DNA of 64,000 nucleotides. Source: Inia geoffrensis (taxonomy: Eukaryota > Chordata > Mammalia > Artiodactyla > Iniidae). A program made the position numbers and the translations under genes. Positions within the stretch are counted from its first letter, which is position 1; every line of letters begins with the position of its first letter. The stretch is from the NCBI GenBank assembly GCA_036417435.1, contig CM070900.1, positions 37,487,496 to 37,551,495 of the forward strand. Direction: 5' to 3'. The notes under the pieces were generated by a model, which saw nothing but the letters and a program-made list of their open reading frames with translations, was not told the DNA's origin and did not search any database. Below are positions 40,390 to 52,570 of this stretch, in pieces.

Positions 40390-40575
40390 TTGTTTATGAC
40401 CTATGCATCAAATCTGGCCCACAGTCCAGTTTTATACAGCCCATAAGTTAAAAGTGATTTTTAAAGGGCTGTAAATGAGAAAAAAGAAAAAAGAAGAAAT
40501 ATATGTGACGGAGACTGTATGTGGCCTGCAAAGCCTAAAATATTTACTTATCTGGCCTTTACAGAAAAGGATTGA
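40390..40575. repeat. hAT/Charlie-like DNA transposon remnant
   Basis: CAAATCTGGCCCACAGTCCA, ACGGAGACTGTATGTGGCCT, GCAAAGCCTAAAATATTTAC and CTGGCCTTTACAGAAAAGGA match a common non-autonomous DNA-transposon family in mammals. I cannot fix the exact name. Confidence 0.6.
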
Positions 40576-40765
40576 AAAAATTGGTTTAGTGAAATGAGAG
40601 GAATTAAAGTTAACCTCAAATTGTCACCTGCAGGACAAGAAAATATAGACCACTTGCATTAATATGAATGCCATTAACACATAGCTTTGATAATTTAATC
40701 TAAATTCAATTAACATTTAAGTATTAAATATTTAAGCAGATGAATTATGTAAACAGTATTGTAAA

Positions 40766-40893
40766 GGGACTTCCCTGGTGGCTCACTGGTTAAGGCTTTG
40801 CCTTCCAATGCAGGGGGTGCGGGTTCGATCCCTGGTCAGGAAGCTAAGATCTCACATGCCTCATGGCCAAAAAACCAAAACATGAAAAAGAAG
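40766..40893 (+). repeat. CHR-type SINE (plus strand)
   Basis: GGGACTTCCCTGGTGGCTCA, then the B box GGGTTCGATCCCTGGTCAGG, CTAAGATCTCACATGCCTCA and an A-rich tail. Imperfect duplications (CAGTATTGTAA / GCAATATTGTAA) flank it. Confidence 0.92.
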
Positions 40894-41145
40894 AAGCAAT
40901 ATTGTAACAAATTCAACAAAGACTTTAAACATGGTCCACATCAAAAAAAAATCTTAAAAAAAAAAATCAGTACCGTCAGGAACACATTAAGTTACCACAA
41001 GAAAAAAACTGTTGTTAAGCATTTCAATGCATGAACTGTGATACTGATATTAAGAATGTTTAAGATGATGGTTAAGTGGTATATTTAGAAATGTTCACAC
41101 TAAATAAACATATCAGAAATGCCCCTAACAAAAATCTCTCCAGCC

Positions 41146-41297
41146 TTTTGTTTTCTGTTTTTTGTTTGTTTGTTTGTTCTATTTTTAGGGCCACGCCACA
41201 CGACTTGCGGCATCTTAGTTCCCTGACCAGGGATTGAACCCAGGTCCCCAGCAGTGGAAGCACTGAGTCCTCACCCCTGGATCACCAGGGAATTCCC
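41146..41297 (-). repeat. CHR-type SINE, short form (minus strand)
   Basis: (GTTT)n tail at the left, GGCATCTTAGTTCCCTGACC, AGGGATTGAACCCAGGTCCC, and ATCACCAGGGAATTCCC at the right. Confidence 0.9.
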
Positions 41298-42488
41298 TCT
41301 CCAGCTTCTTTATCAAAGAGGAAATGCTTGCCTAGTATTTCCTTTTATTTAGGGATAAGGAGATAACTGTGTTTTTTTGCTATAAAAGCTCAGTTCTTGT
41401 CCTTTGTCCATGGCATCCAAAGATGTGTATGTCATTATTCCTTATTAGGCCAATTAATGATCCTCTTTAGCAAATAGATTCTTCTTGCAAATATAATAGG
41501 CTTAAGGGAAGTGGGTATAAAGAGCCTCACATGACCCGAAAAATAGTTCTTTTAATTATCAAACCTTCCAAGCATTAAGGGGCAATCACCTTTATGTTAG
41601 TCTCTTCTCTGCCATCTGGGCTCCAAACCTTACAAACACAGTTTGCAGAAAAACAAATAAGATAACTGGTCAGTGGACTAGGCCCTTCATTACTTCTACT
41701 ATGAAATACTTTATAATCTGATTATTTTATGTTAGCATAAGTATTCTCATTCTTTAAAAAAATTGCCAATCAATAAAAAAGCAAAAAAAGAATATGCTAA
41801 TATGCACTATGCCTAGTGTTGTGAACATGAAGATGGGTAAAACAGGATTCCTTTTAGCAACTCATGATCTCATAGGTAAAATAAACATATAATAAGCTCA
41901 AACCATAATGACAAAGTGTTATGGAGGCACCATGAAGTAATAAATCTACATTTCTTTTAAAACAGTCTTTTCCTCCTTCTAGTCACTCCCCAGCTATTTG
42001 TTGATTTTATAAATATTTGAGTTTACTTCATGTCCACGCATTGGCTTTAAACATGATAGGCAATGCACAGAAGCAGGACCTAGTCCATACTTTGAAGGAG
42101 TTTATGCTCAGAGGAAATGGGGTGCAAAAAGAGCTATATTTAAAGAAAGAAATGAATATGGGGAAGGAGAGCTACAAGTTGGTATTGGAGCACAAAAGAG
42201 GGGAAAACAGACTTCAAATTGGATCAGGGAAGATGTTATTAGAGCAATGCTGTTTAAATGGGAGCACGAAGGGCAATTGAGTATAAATGACAGACATCGT
42301 GGGAAGAATAAGGTTGCAAAATGAAAGTGGGAGAAAGGCAAAACACAAGAAAAATACTCTGAGTACCTGTAGAGTACAAGTGGGAAGAGTAGGAGATTAG
42401 AGCCAGATCATCTACGGCTTTGGAGGCCAAGCCAAGCATAACATGCCAAGCTACCATGTTACCACAGCAGTGCTTTAGGATAAGCTTT
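41298..42488. other. Flank of the satellite array, no gene seen
   Basis: Diverged L2-like text (ACTATGCCTAGTGTTGTGAA, GACAAAGTGTTATGGAGGCA, CATGATAGGCAATGCACAGA). The later LRR exons of the LRRC37 copy are not found here. Confidence 0.45.
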
Positions 42489-44171
42489 AGCGGGGTTGCC
42501 GAATCTCGTGGTACCTCCAGTGTTTAGTTTGGTAAGGAATATGCCTGCTGATCCTCATACCGGCTGTTAGCAATTTACAATCCCACCAACAGCAATAGCT
42601 GGCTTCTCTTTTTGGCATGCCCTCTTGAGCACTTAAAATTTTAGGATTTGAGAGGACTGCAGCCAGGGAACACCTCGTCTAACTTTCTTTGTACTCTATT
42701 CATGACAGATCCTGGGCATTGTTTCTTTTGAATGTGCTGTTTTCTAAAACGCGGGTGAGTACCAATGAGTTCTGGAAAGGTTCCTGCCTCAGAGTCGGGC
42801 CTGATTTGAATTCATTTCAGATTACCTAGCCCGGGATATTTATTGAGGGCAAGGTTGTGTTTGCAAAGCCTCGGGCCGTAGGCCTTGTGAATGATAAGTG
42901 CCCTTCAGCAAAGTTGGTAAGGTTGCTACGGCAGTGTGCCACGAGGTGAAAGCACTACTCCGTGTAGTCTCTGGTAACTTGGGGAAAGAAAGCCTTAGCG
43001 CTGTTCCCAGTGTCGGATTGGAAATGGGGAGTCGAACGTGGCTACACACACACCCCTGGGCTTGTGTATGATCACCTCCTGCCCTTTTAATCTGCACTGA
43101 CCCACCCCAGGCATATCGCAAGCCTTGCAATTGGGCTACACGGAGGGTGCCGTGGTTCACAGGTGGGGCGACTCTAATGAAGAGGGCTGGAGGTGGGAAC
43201 CTGCCTAGCAGGAGCTGTGGAGATCCGGTTTCTTTACAGCTCTTCCCTCTCAGCTGTTCCACCCTCATTTGGACACATCAGGCTTTGCTTACCTATCGGA
43301 GGGCCATGTTGCATCGGGAGATAGGGGTACCAAGAAGGGTAGAATGGGCAGTACATGTGCGAGGGGCCCCTGGTCAGGTGGCACGTCCTCGTCACTTGCT
43401 GCCTCAGCAGCAGCATACTCCAGCCATGGCACGGACACAGGCCTGCTGAGGCTCCAGGGGTGTGGCAGCAGCCGACCTCACAGAGGCCTAAAGTAACAGA
43501 TGAGGCATTTCTTAACCCCTTACTTGCCTTGTCATTGAACGTCCTTTTTCCCTTTCAGCATAGTGTATATACAATGTTGTGCGTGTTGGAGTTCTGCAGC
43601 CACTGCATGCAATTGTAAACATAGTCGTACCTGTAGGACTTCGGATTCCTTGCCCTGTTGGTTTATGGAGGATTGTTTTGTAGCCTTCCCTGTGCTTTTG
43701 GGTGGGTCATCGTTGATGAGCACTTTTTGATTACGTTCATGTGTTCCTTTGAATCCAAACCTCCTGCTTTACCCTTCCCCGGTCTCCAGTTTCCCCCTCT
43801 GGGAACCCCTCGCTTCTTTCTTCTCTGCGTAAACCTGTGTTTCCTTTTTATACCACTTCCTTTGTATCCGTACTGAGACTGCACCTATAAGGGATATCCT
43901 GGGATGTGTGTCTTGCTGCCTCTAATTTACCAGAATGAGTGAGATCGTCTATTGCTCCACCCATGCCATGCTGCAAATCGTATAAGTTCCTTTTGTTCTG
44001 TGGATGAGTGGTGGTCCAGGGAGTGTAGGTAGCAGAATATATTTATCCATTCACCCCTCGCTCCACATTTGTTTCGTTTGTGTGTCTTGGCTGTGGTAAA
44101 GGGTACCACAACCACGCTTGGGGTGCAAGTGCTTCATTCCAATGGTGTCAGTCTCTGGTTATAGGACCTGC
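42489..44171 (+). repeat. Satellite monomer 1 (array edge, most diverged)
   Basis: 1683 bp. Keeps L1-like states lost in the others, such as CAATTTACAATCCCACCAAC at 42571-42590. Neither clearly A nor B (GGGGAGTCGAACGTGGCTAC, with TGTGTATG after it). Confidence 0.85.
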
Positions 44172-45852
44172 AGCGGGGTTGCCGAATCTCGTGGTGCCTG
44201 CAGTTTTTAGGTTAGTAAGGAACTTGCCTAATGATCTTCATTCCCGACTCTTACCAGATTACAATCCCAGCAAGAGCAATTCGAGTCTTCTCTTTTTTGC
44301 ATGCGGTCTTGAGCACTTACGCTTTTAGGGTTTGTGAGGACTGCAGCCAGGGAACACCTCGCCTGCCTTTCTTTGCACTCTCTAATCATGACAGATCCTG
44401 AGCGCCTTTTCATTGGAATGTGCTGCTTTCTAAGAGGCGGGTGAGTAGCACTGAGGTCTTGAAACGTTTCTGCCTGAGAGTCGGGCCTGATTTGAATTCA
44501 TTTCAGCTTACCTAGCCCGGCATATTTCTTGAGGGCAGGGTTGTGTCTGCAAAGCCGCAGGCCTTAGGCCTTGTGAATGATAGGTGCCCTTCAGCACGGT
44601 TTATATAGTTGGTACGGCAGTGTGCCACAAGGCGGCAGCACTACTCCGTGTCGTCTCTGGTAACTTGGGGAAACAAAGCCTTAGCGAGAGTCTTGGCGTT
44701 GGACTGGAAATGGGGAGTCGAACGTGGCTGAACAGACACCCCTGGGCTTCTGTTTCCTCAACTCCTGCCCCTCAACCTGCACTGCCCCACCCCACGCATA
44801 TCGCAAGACTTGCAAGTGGGCTACTCGGAGGGTGCTGTGGTTCGCAGGTGGGGCGACTCTAATGAAGTGGGTTGCAGGTGGGTACCTGCCTAGCAGGAGC
44901 TGTGGAGATCCGGTTTCTTTACAGCCCTTCCCTCTCAGCTGTTCCACCCTCATTTGGGCACACCAGGCTTTGCTTACCTATAGGAGGTCCATATTGGATC
45001 GGGAGATTGTGGTACCAGGAAGTGTAGAATGGGCAGTATAGATGTCCGAGGGGCCCCTGTTCAGGTGGAACATTCTCCTCACTTGCTGCCTCAGCAGCAG
45101 GATACTCCAGGCTAGGGACACAGGCCTGTTGAGGCTCCAGGGGTGTGGCAGCAGCCGACGTCACAGAGGCCTGAGGTAAGAGATGAGGCATTTCTTAACC
45201 CCTTACTTGCCTTGTCATTGAACATCCCTTTTCCCTTTCAGCATAGTGTATATACAATGTTGTGCGTGTGTGAGTTTTGCAGCCACTTGATCCAATTATA
45301 AACTTAGCTGTACCTGTAGGATTTCGGATTCTTTGCCCTGTTGGTTTATGGAGGAATGTTTTGTAGCTTTCCCTGTGCTTTAGGATAGGTCATCGTTGAT
45401 GAGCACTTTTTGATTACGTTCACGTGTTCCTGTGAATCCAGACCTCCTGCTTTACCCTTCCCCGGTCTCCAGTTTCCCCCTCTGGGAAATCCTCGCTTCT
45501 TTCTTCTCTACGTAAATCTGTGTTTACTTTTTATACCGCTATCTTTGTATCCGTATTTAGACTGCACCCATAAGGGATATCCTGGGATGTGTGTCTCGCT
45601 GCCCCTAATTTACCATAATGAGTGAGATCGTCTATTGCTCCACCCATGCTGCTGCAAATAGTATAAGTTCCTTTTTTTCTGTGGATGAGTGGTGGTCCAG
45701 GGAGTGTAGGTAGCAGAATTTATTTATCCATTCACCCCTCGCTCCACATTTCTTTCTTTTGTGTGTCCTGGCTGTGGTAAAGTGTACCACAACCACGCTT
45801 GGGGTGCAAGTGCTTCATTCCAATGGTGTCAGTCTCTGGTTATAGGACCTGC
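44172..45852 (+). repeat. Satellite monomer 2 (B-like)
   Basis: 1681 bp. B-type GGGGAGTCGAACGTGGCTGA, but retains ACTCGGAGGGTGCTGTGG where later B units read ATTCGATGGGTGCTGTGG. Confidence 0.85.
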
Positions 45853-47530
45853 AGCGGGGTTGCCGAATCTCGTGGTACCTGCAGTTTTTAGGTTAGTAAG
45901 GGACTTGCCTACTGATCTTCATTACCGGCTGTTACCAGTTTACAATTCCAGCAAGAGCAATTCTAGGCTTCCCTTTTTTGCATGCCCTCTTGAGCACTTA
46001 TGCTTTTAGGGTTTGTGAGGACTGCAGCCAGGGAACAACTCGTCTGCCTTTCTTTGCACTCTCTAATCATGACAGATCCTGAGCGCCTATTCATTTGAAT
46101 GTGCTGTTTTCTAAGAGGCGGATGAGTAGCACTGAGGTCTTGAAACGTTTCTGCCTGAGAGTCGGGCCTGAGTTGAATTCATTTCAGCTTTCCTAGCCCG
46201 ACATATTTCTTGAGGGCAGGGTTGTGTCTGCAAAGCCACAGGCCTTAGGCCTTGTGATTGATAGGTGCCCTTCAGCACGGTTTAAATAGTTGTTATGGCA
46301 GTGTGGCAGAAGGCCGCAGCACTACTCTGTGTCGTCTCTGGCAACTTGGGGAAACAACGCGTTAGCGGGAGTCCTGGCGTTGGATTGGAAATGGGGGGTC
46401 GAAGGTGGCTAAACACACACCCCTTTGCTTGTGTATCCTCACCTCCTGCCCCTCAACCTGCACTGACCCTCCCCACGCATATAGCAAGCCGTGCAATTGA
46501 GCTACTCATAGGGTTCTGTGGTTCGTAGGTGGGGCGACTCTTATGAAGTGGGCTGGAGGTGGGAACCTGCCTAGCAGGAGCTGTGGAGATCCGGTTTCTT
46601 TACCGCTCTTCCCTCTCAGCTGTTCCACCCTCATTTGAGCACACCACTCTTTGCTTACCTAAAAGAGGGCCAAGTTGTGTTGGGAGATTGTGGTACCAGG
46701 AAGGGTAGAATGGGCTCCAGATGTCCGAGGTGCCCCTGGTCAGGTGGCACGTCCTCCTAACTTGCTGCCTCAGCAGCAGCATACTCCAGCCTTGGCACGG
46801 ACACAGGCCTGCTGAGGCTTCAGGGGTGTGGCAGCAGCCGAAGTCACAGAGGCCTTAGGTAACAGATGAGGCATTTCTTAACCCCTTACTTGCCTTTTCA
46901 TTGAAGGTCCCTTTTCCCTTGCAGCATAGTGTATATACAATGTTGTGTGTGTTTGAGTTCTGCAGCCACTTGATCCAATTATAAACTTAGCTGTACCTTT
47001 AGGATTTCGGATTCTTTGCCCTGTTGGTTTATGGAGGAATGTTTTGTAGCCTTCCCCGTGCTTTTGGGTGGGTCATCGTTGATGAGCACTTTTTGATTAC
47101 GTTCATGTGTTCCTGTGAATCCAAACGTGCTTTACCCTTCCCCGGTCTCTAGTTTCCCGCACTGGGAACTCCTCGCTTCTTTCTTCCCTGCGTAAACCTG
47201 TTTCCTTTTTATACCGCTTCCCGTGTATCCGTATTGAGACTGCACCTATAAGGGATATCCTGGGATGTGTGTCTCGCTGCCCCTAATTTACCAGAATGAG
47301 TGAGATCGTCTATTGCTCCACCAATGCTGCTGCAAATAGTATAAGTTCCTTTTGTTCTGTGTATGAGTGGTGGTGCAGGGTGTGTACGTAGCAGAATATC
47401 TCTATCCATTCACCCCTCGCTCCACATTTGTTTCGTTTGTGTGTCTTGGCTGTGGTAAAGGGGACCACAACCACGCTTGGGGTGCAAGTGTTTCATTCCA
47501 ATGGTGTCAGTCTCTGGTTATAGGACCTGC
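45853..47530 (+). repeat. Satellite monomer 3 (A-like, diverged)
   Basis: 1678 bp. A-type GGGGGGTCGAAGGTGGCTAA with private changes such as ACTCATAGGGTTCTGTGG. Confidence 0.85.
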
Positions 47531-49211
47531 AGCGGGGTTGCCGAAACTCGTGGTACCTGCAGTTTTTATTGTAGTAAGGAACTTGCCTAATGATCTTCTT
47601 TCCCGGCTCTTACCAGTGTACAATCCCAGCAACAGCAATTCTAGGCTTCTCTGTTTTGCATGCGCTCTTGAGCACTTACCCTTTTAGGGTTTGTGAAGAC
47701 TGCAGCCTGGGAACACCTCGTCTGCCTTTCTTTGCAGTCTCTAATCATGACAGATCCTGCACGCCTTTTCATTTGAATGTGCTGTTTTCTAAGAGGCGGG
47801 TGAGTAGCACTGAGGTCTTGAAAGGGTTCTGCCTGAGAGTCGGGCCTGAGTTGAATTCATTTCAGCTTACCTAGCCCAGCATATTTCTTGAGGGCAGGGT
47901 TGTGCCTGCAAAGCCGCAGGCCATAGGCCTTGTGAATGATAGTTGCCTTTCAGCACGGTTTATATAGTTGTTATGGCAGTGTGCCACAAGACGGCAGCAC
48001 TACTCCGTGTCGTCTCTGGTAACTTGGGGAAACAAAGCGTTAGCGGGAGTCCTGGCGTTGGACTGGAAATGGGTGGTCGAAGGTGGCTAAACACACACCC
48101 GCGGGCTTGTGTATCCTCACCTCTTGCCCCTCAACATGCACTGCCCCACCCCAGGCATATAGCAAGCCGTGCAACTGAGCTACTCATGGGGTGCTGTGGT
48201 TCGCAGGTGGGGCGACGCTTATGAAGTGGGCTGGAGGTGGGAACCTGCCTAGCCGGAGCTGTGGAGATCCTCTTTCTTTACAGCTCTTCCCTCTCAGCTG
48301 TTCCACCCTCATTTGAGCAAACCAGTCTTTGCTTACCTAAAAGAGGGCCATGTTGTGTTGGGAGATTGTGGTACCAGGAAGGGTAGAATGGGCTGTAGAT
48401 GTCCGAGGGGCCCCTGGGCAGGTGGCACGTCCTCCTCACTTGCTGCCTCAGCAGCAGCATACTGCAGCCATGGCACGGACACAGGTCTGCTGAGGCTCCA
48501 AGGGTGTGGCAACAGCCGACGTCACAGAGCCCTGAGGTAAGAGATGAGGCATTTCTTAACCCCTTACTTGCCTTGTCATTGAACATCCCTTTTCCCTTTC
48601 AGCATAGTGTATATACAATATTGTGCGTGTTTGACTTCTGCAGCGACTTGATGCAATTCTAAACTTAGCTGTACCTGTAGGATTTCGGATTCTTTGCCCT
48701 GTTGGTTTATGGAGGAATGTTTTGTAGCCTTCCCTGTGCTTTTGGGTGGATCATCATTGATGAGCACTCTTTGATTACGTTCACGTGTTCCTGTGAATCC
48801 AAACCTCCTGCTTTACCCTTGCCCGGTCTCCAGTTTCCCTCTGGGAACTCCTCGATTCTTTCTTCTCTGCGTAAACCTGTGTTTCCTTTATATACCGCTT
48901 CCTTGGTATCCATATTGAGACTGCAGCTATAAGGGATATAATGAGATGTGTATCTTGCTGCCTCTAATTTACCATAATGAGTGAGATCGTCTATTGCTCC
49001 ACCCATGCTGCTGCAAATAGTATAAGTTCCTTTTGTTCTGTGGATGAGTGGTGGTCCAGGGAGTGTAGGTAGCAGAATATATTTATCCTTTCACCCCTCG
49101 CTCCACATTTGTTTCGTTTCTCTGTCTTGGCTGTGGTAAAGGGTACTGCAACCACCCTTGGGGTGCAAGTGCTTCATTCCAATGGTGTCAGTCTCTGGTT
49201 ACAGGACCTGC
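47531..49211 (+). repeat. Satellite monomer 4 (A)
   Basis: 1681 bp. A marker GGTCGAAGGTGGCTAAACAC and CTTGAAAGGGTTCTGCC. Very close to monomers 8, 10 and 13. Confidence 0.88.
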
Positions 49212-50891
49212 AGCGGGGTTGCCGAATCTCGTGGTACCTGCAGTTTTTAGGTTAGTAAGGAACTTGCCTAATGATCTTCTTTCCCGGCTCTTACCAGTGT
49301 ACAATCCCAGCAACAGCAATTCTAGGCTTCTCTGTTTTGCATGCGCTCTTGAGCACTTACGCTTTTAGGGTTTGTGAAGACTGCAGCCTGGGAACACCTC
49401 GTCTGCCTTTCTTTGCAGTCTCTGATCATGACAGATCCTGAGCATCTTTTCATTGGAACGTGCTTTTTTATAAGAGCCGGCTGAGTAGCACTGAGGTCTT
49501 GAAACGTTTCTGCCTGAGAGTCGAGCCTGATTTGAATTCATTTCAGCTTACCTAGCCCGGCATATTTCTTGAGGACAGGGTTGTGTCTGCTAAGCCTCAG
49601 GCCGCGGGCATTGTGAATGATAGGTGCCCTTCAGCAGGGTTTATATAGTCGTTACGGCAGTGTGCCACAAGGCGGCCGCACTACTCCGTGTCGTCTCTGG
49701 TAACTTGGGGAAACAAAGCCTTAGCGAGATTCCTGGTGTTGGATTGGAAATGGGGAGTCGAACGTGGCTGAACGGACACCCCTGGGCTTCTGTATCCTCA
49801 CCTCCTGCCGCTCAACCTGCACTGCCCCACCCCTCGCATATCGCAAGACTTGCAAGTGCGCCATTCGATGGGTGCTGTGGTTCGCAGTTGGGGCGACTCT
49901 AATGAAGTGGGCTGCAGGTGGGAACCTGCCTAGCAGGAGCTGTGGAGATCCGCTTTCTTTACAGCTCTTCCCTCTCAGCTGTTCCACCCTCATTTGGGCA
50001 CACCAGGCTTTGCTTACCTATAGGAGGTCCATATTGGATCGGGGGATTGTGGTACCAGGAATGGTAGAATGGGCAGTATAGATGTCCGAGGGGCCCCTGG
50101 TCAGGTGGCACGTTCTCCTCACTTGCTGCCTCAGCAGCAGCAGACACCAGCCAAGGGACACAGGCCTGTTGAGGCTCCAGGGGTGTGGCAGCAGCCGCCG
50201 TAACAGAGGCGTGAGGTAACAGATGAGGCATTTCTTAACCCCTTACTTGCCTTGTCATTGAACATCCCTTTTCCCTTTCAGCATAGAGTATATACAATGT
50301 TGTGCGTGTTTGCGTTCTGCAGCCGCTTGATGCAATTATAAACTTAGCTGTACCTGTAGGATTTCGGATTCTTTGCCCTGTTGGTTTATGGAGGAATGTT
50401 TTGTAGCCTTCCCTGTGCTTTTGGGTGGGTTATCGTTGATGAGCACTTTTTGATTACGTTCATGTGTTCCTGTGAATCCAAGCCTCCTGCTTTACCCTTC
50501 CCCGGTCTCCAGTTTCCCCCTCTGGGAACTCCTCGCTTCTTTCTTCTCTGCGTAAACCTGTGTTTCCTTTCTATACCGCTTCTTTGTATCCGTATTGATA
50601 CTGAACCTATAACTGATATCCTGGGATGTGTATCTTGCTGCCTCTAATTTACCAGAATGAGTGAGATCGTCTATTGCTCCACCCATGCTGCTGCAAATAG
50701 TATAAGTTCCTTTTGTTCTGTGGATGAGTGGTGGTCCAGGGAGTGTAGGTAGCAGAATATATTTATCCTTTCACCCCTCGCTCCACATTTGTTTCGTTTC
50801 TCTGTCTTGGCTGTGGTAAAGGGTACCGCAACCACCCTTGGGGTGCAAGTGCTTCATTCCAATGGTGTCAGTCTCTGGTTACAGGACCTGC
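49212..50891 (+). repeat. Satellite monomer 5 (B)
   Basis: 1680 bp. B marker with the ATTCGATGGG variant. Its first part is A-like, matching the first part of monomer 4 (TTTGTGAAGACTGCAGCCTG). Confidence 0.85.
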
Positions 50892-52570
50892 AGCGGGGTT
50901 GCCGAATCTCGTGGTACCTGCAGTTTTTAGGTTAGTAAGGAACTTGCCTAATGATCTTCACTCCCGTTCTTACCAGTTTACAATCCCAGCAACAGCAACT
51001 CTAGGCTTCTCTTTTTTGCATGCGCTCTTGAGCACTTACGCTTTTAGGGTTTGTGAGGACTGCAGCCAGGGAACACCTCCTCTGCCTTTCTTTGCACTCT
51101 CTGATCATGACAGATCCTGAGCATCTTTTCATTGGAACGTGCTGTTTTATAAGAGCCGGCTGAGTAGCACTGAGGTCTTGAAACGTTTCTGCCTGAGAGT
51201 CGGGCCTGATTTGAATTCATTTCAGCTTACCTAGCCCGGCATATTTCTTGAGGACAGGGTTGTGTCTGCAAAGCCGCAGGCCGTAGTCCTTGTGAATGAC
51301 AGGTGCCCTTCAGCAGGGTTTATGTAGTCGTTACGGCGCTGTGCCGCAAGGCGGCCGCTCTACTCCGTGTCGTCTCTGGTAACTTGGGGAGACAAAGCCT
51401 TAGCGAGAGTCCTGGTGTTGGACTGGAAATGGGGAGTCGAACGTGGCTGAACGGACACCCCTGGGCTTCTGTATCCTCACCTCCTGCCGCTCAACCTGCA
51501 CTGCCCCACCCCTCGCATATCGCAAGACTTGCAAGTGCGCCATTCGATGGGTGCTGTGGTTCGCAGTTGGGGCGACTCTAATGAAGTGGGCTGCAGGTGG
51601 GAACCTGCCTAGCAGGAGCTGTGGAGATCCGGTTTCTTTACAGCTCTTCCCTCTCAGCTGTTCCACCCTCATTTGGGCACACCAGGCTTTGCTTACCTAT
51701 AGGAGGTCCATATTGGATCGGGTGATTGTGGTACCAGGAATGGTAGAATGGGCAGTATAGATGTCCGAGGGGCCCCTGGTCAGGTGGCACGTTCTCCTCA
51801 CTTGCTGCCTCAGCAGCAGCAGACTCCAGCCAAGGGACACAGGCCTGTTGAGGCTCCAGGGGTGTGGCAGCAGCCGCCCTAACAGAGGCCTGAGGTAACA
51901 GATGAGGCATTTCTTAACCCCTTACTTGCCTTGTCATTGAACATCCCTTTTCCCTTTCAGCATAGAGTATATACAATGTTGTGCGTGTTTGCGTTCTGCA
52001 GCCGCTTGATGCAATTATAAACTTAGCTGTACCTGCAGGATTTCGGATTCTTTGCCCTGTTGGTTTATGGAGGAATGTTTTGTAGCCTTCCCTGTGCTTT
52101 AGGGTAGGTCATCGTTTATGAGCATTTTTTGATTACGTTAACGTGTTTTGTGAATCCAGACCTCCTGCTTTAGCCTTCCCCGGTCTCCAGTTTCCCCCTC
52201 TGGGAACTCCTCGCATCTTTCTTCTCTGTGTAAACCTGTGTTGCCTTTCTATACCGCTTCCTTTGTATCCATATTGAGACTGCACCTATAAGGGATATCC
52301 TGGGATGTGTGTCTCGCTGCCCCTAATTTACCATAATGAGTGAGATCGTCTATTGCTCCACCCATGCTGCTGCAAATAGTATAAGTTCCTTTTGTTCTGT
52401 GGATGAGTGGTGGTCCAGGGAGTGTAGGTAGCACAATATATTTATCCTTTCACCCCTCGCTCCACATTTGTTTCGTTTCTCTGTCTTGGCTGTGGTAAAG
52501 GGTACCGCAACCACCCTTGGGGTGCAAGTGCTTCATTCCAATGGTGTCAGTCTCTGGTTACAGGATCTGC
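50892..52570 (+). repeat. Satellite monomer 6 (B)
   Basis: 1679 bp. Shares the private GGCGCTGTGCCGCAAGGCGG with monomer 7 only, which suggests a recent local duplication. Confidence 0.85.
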
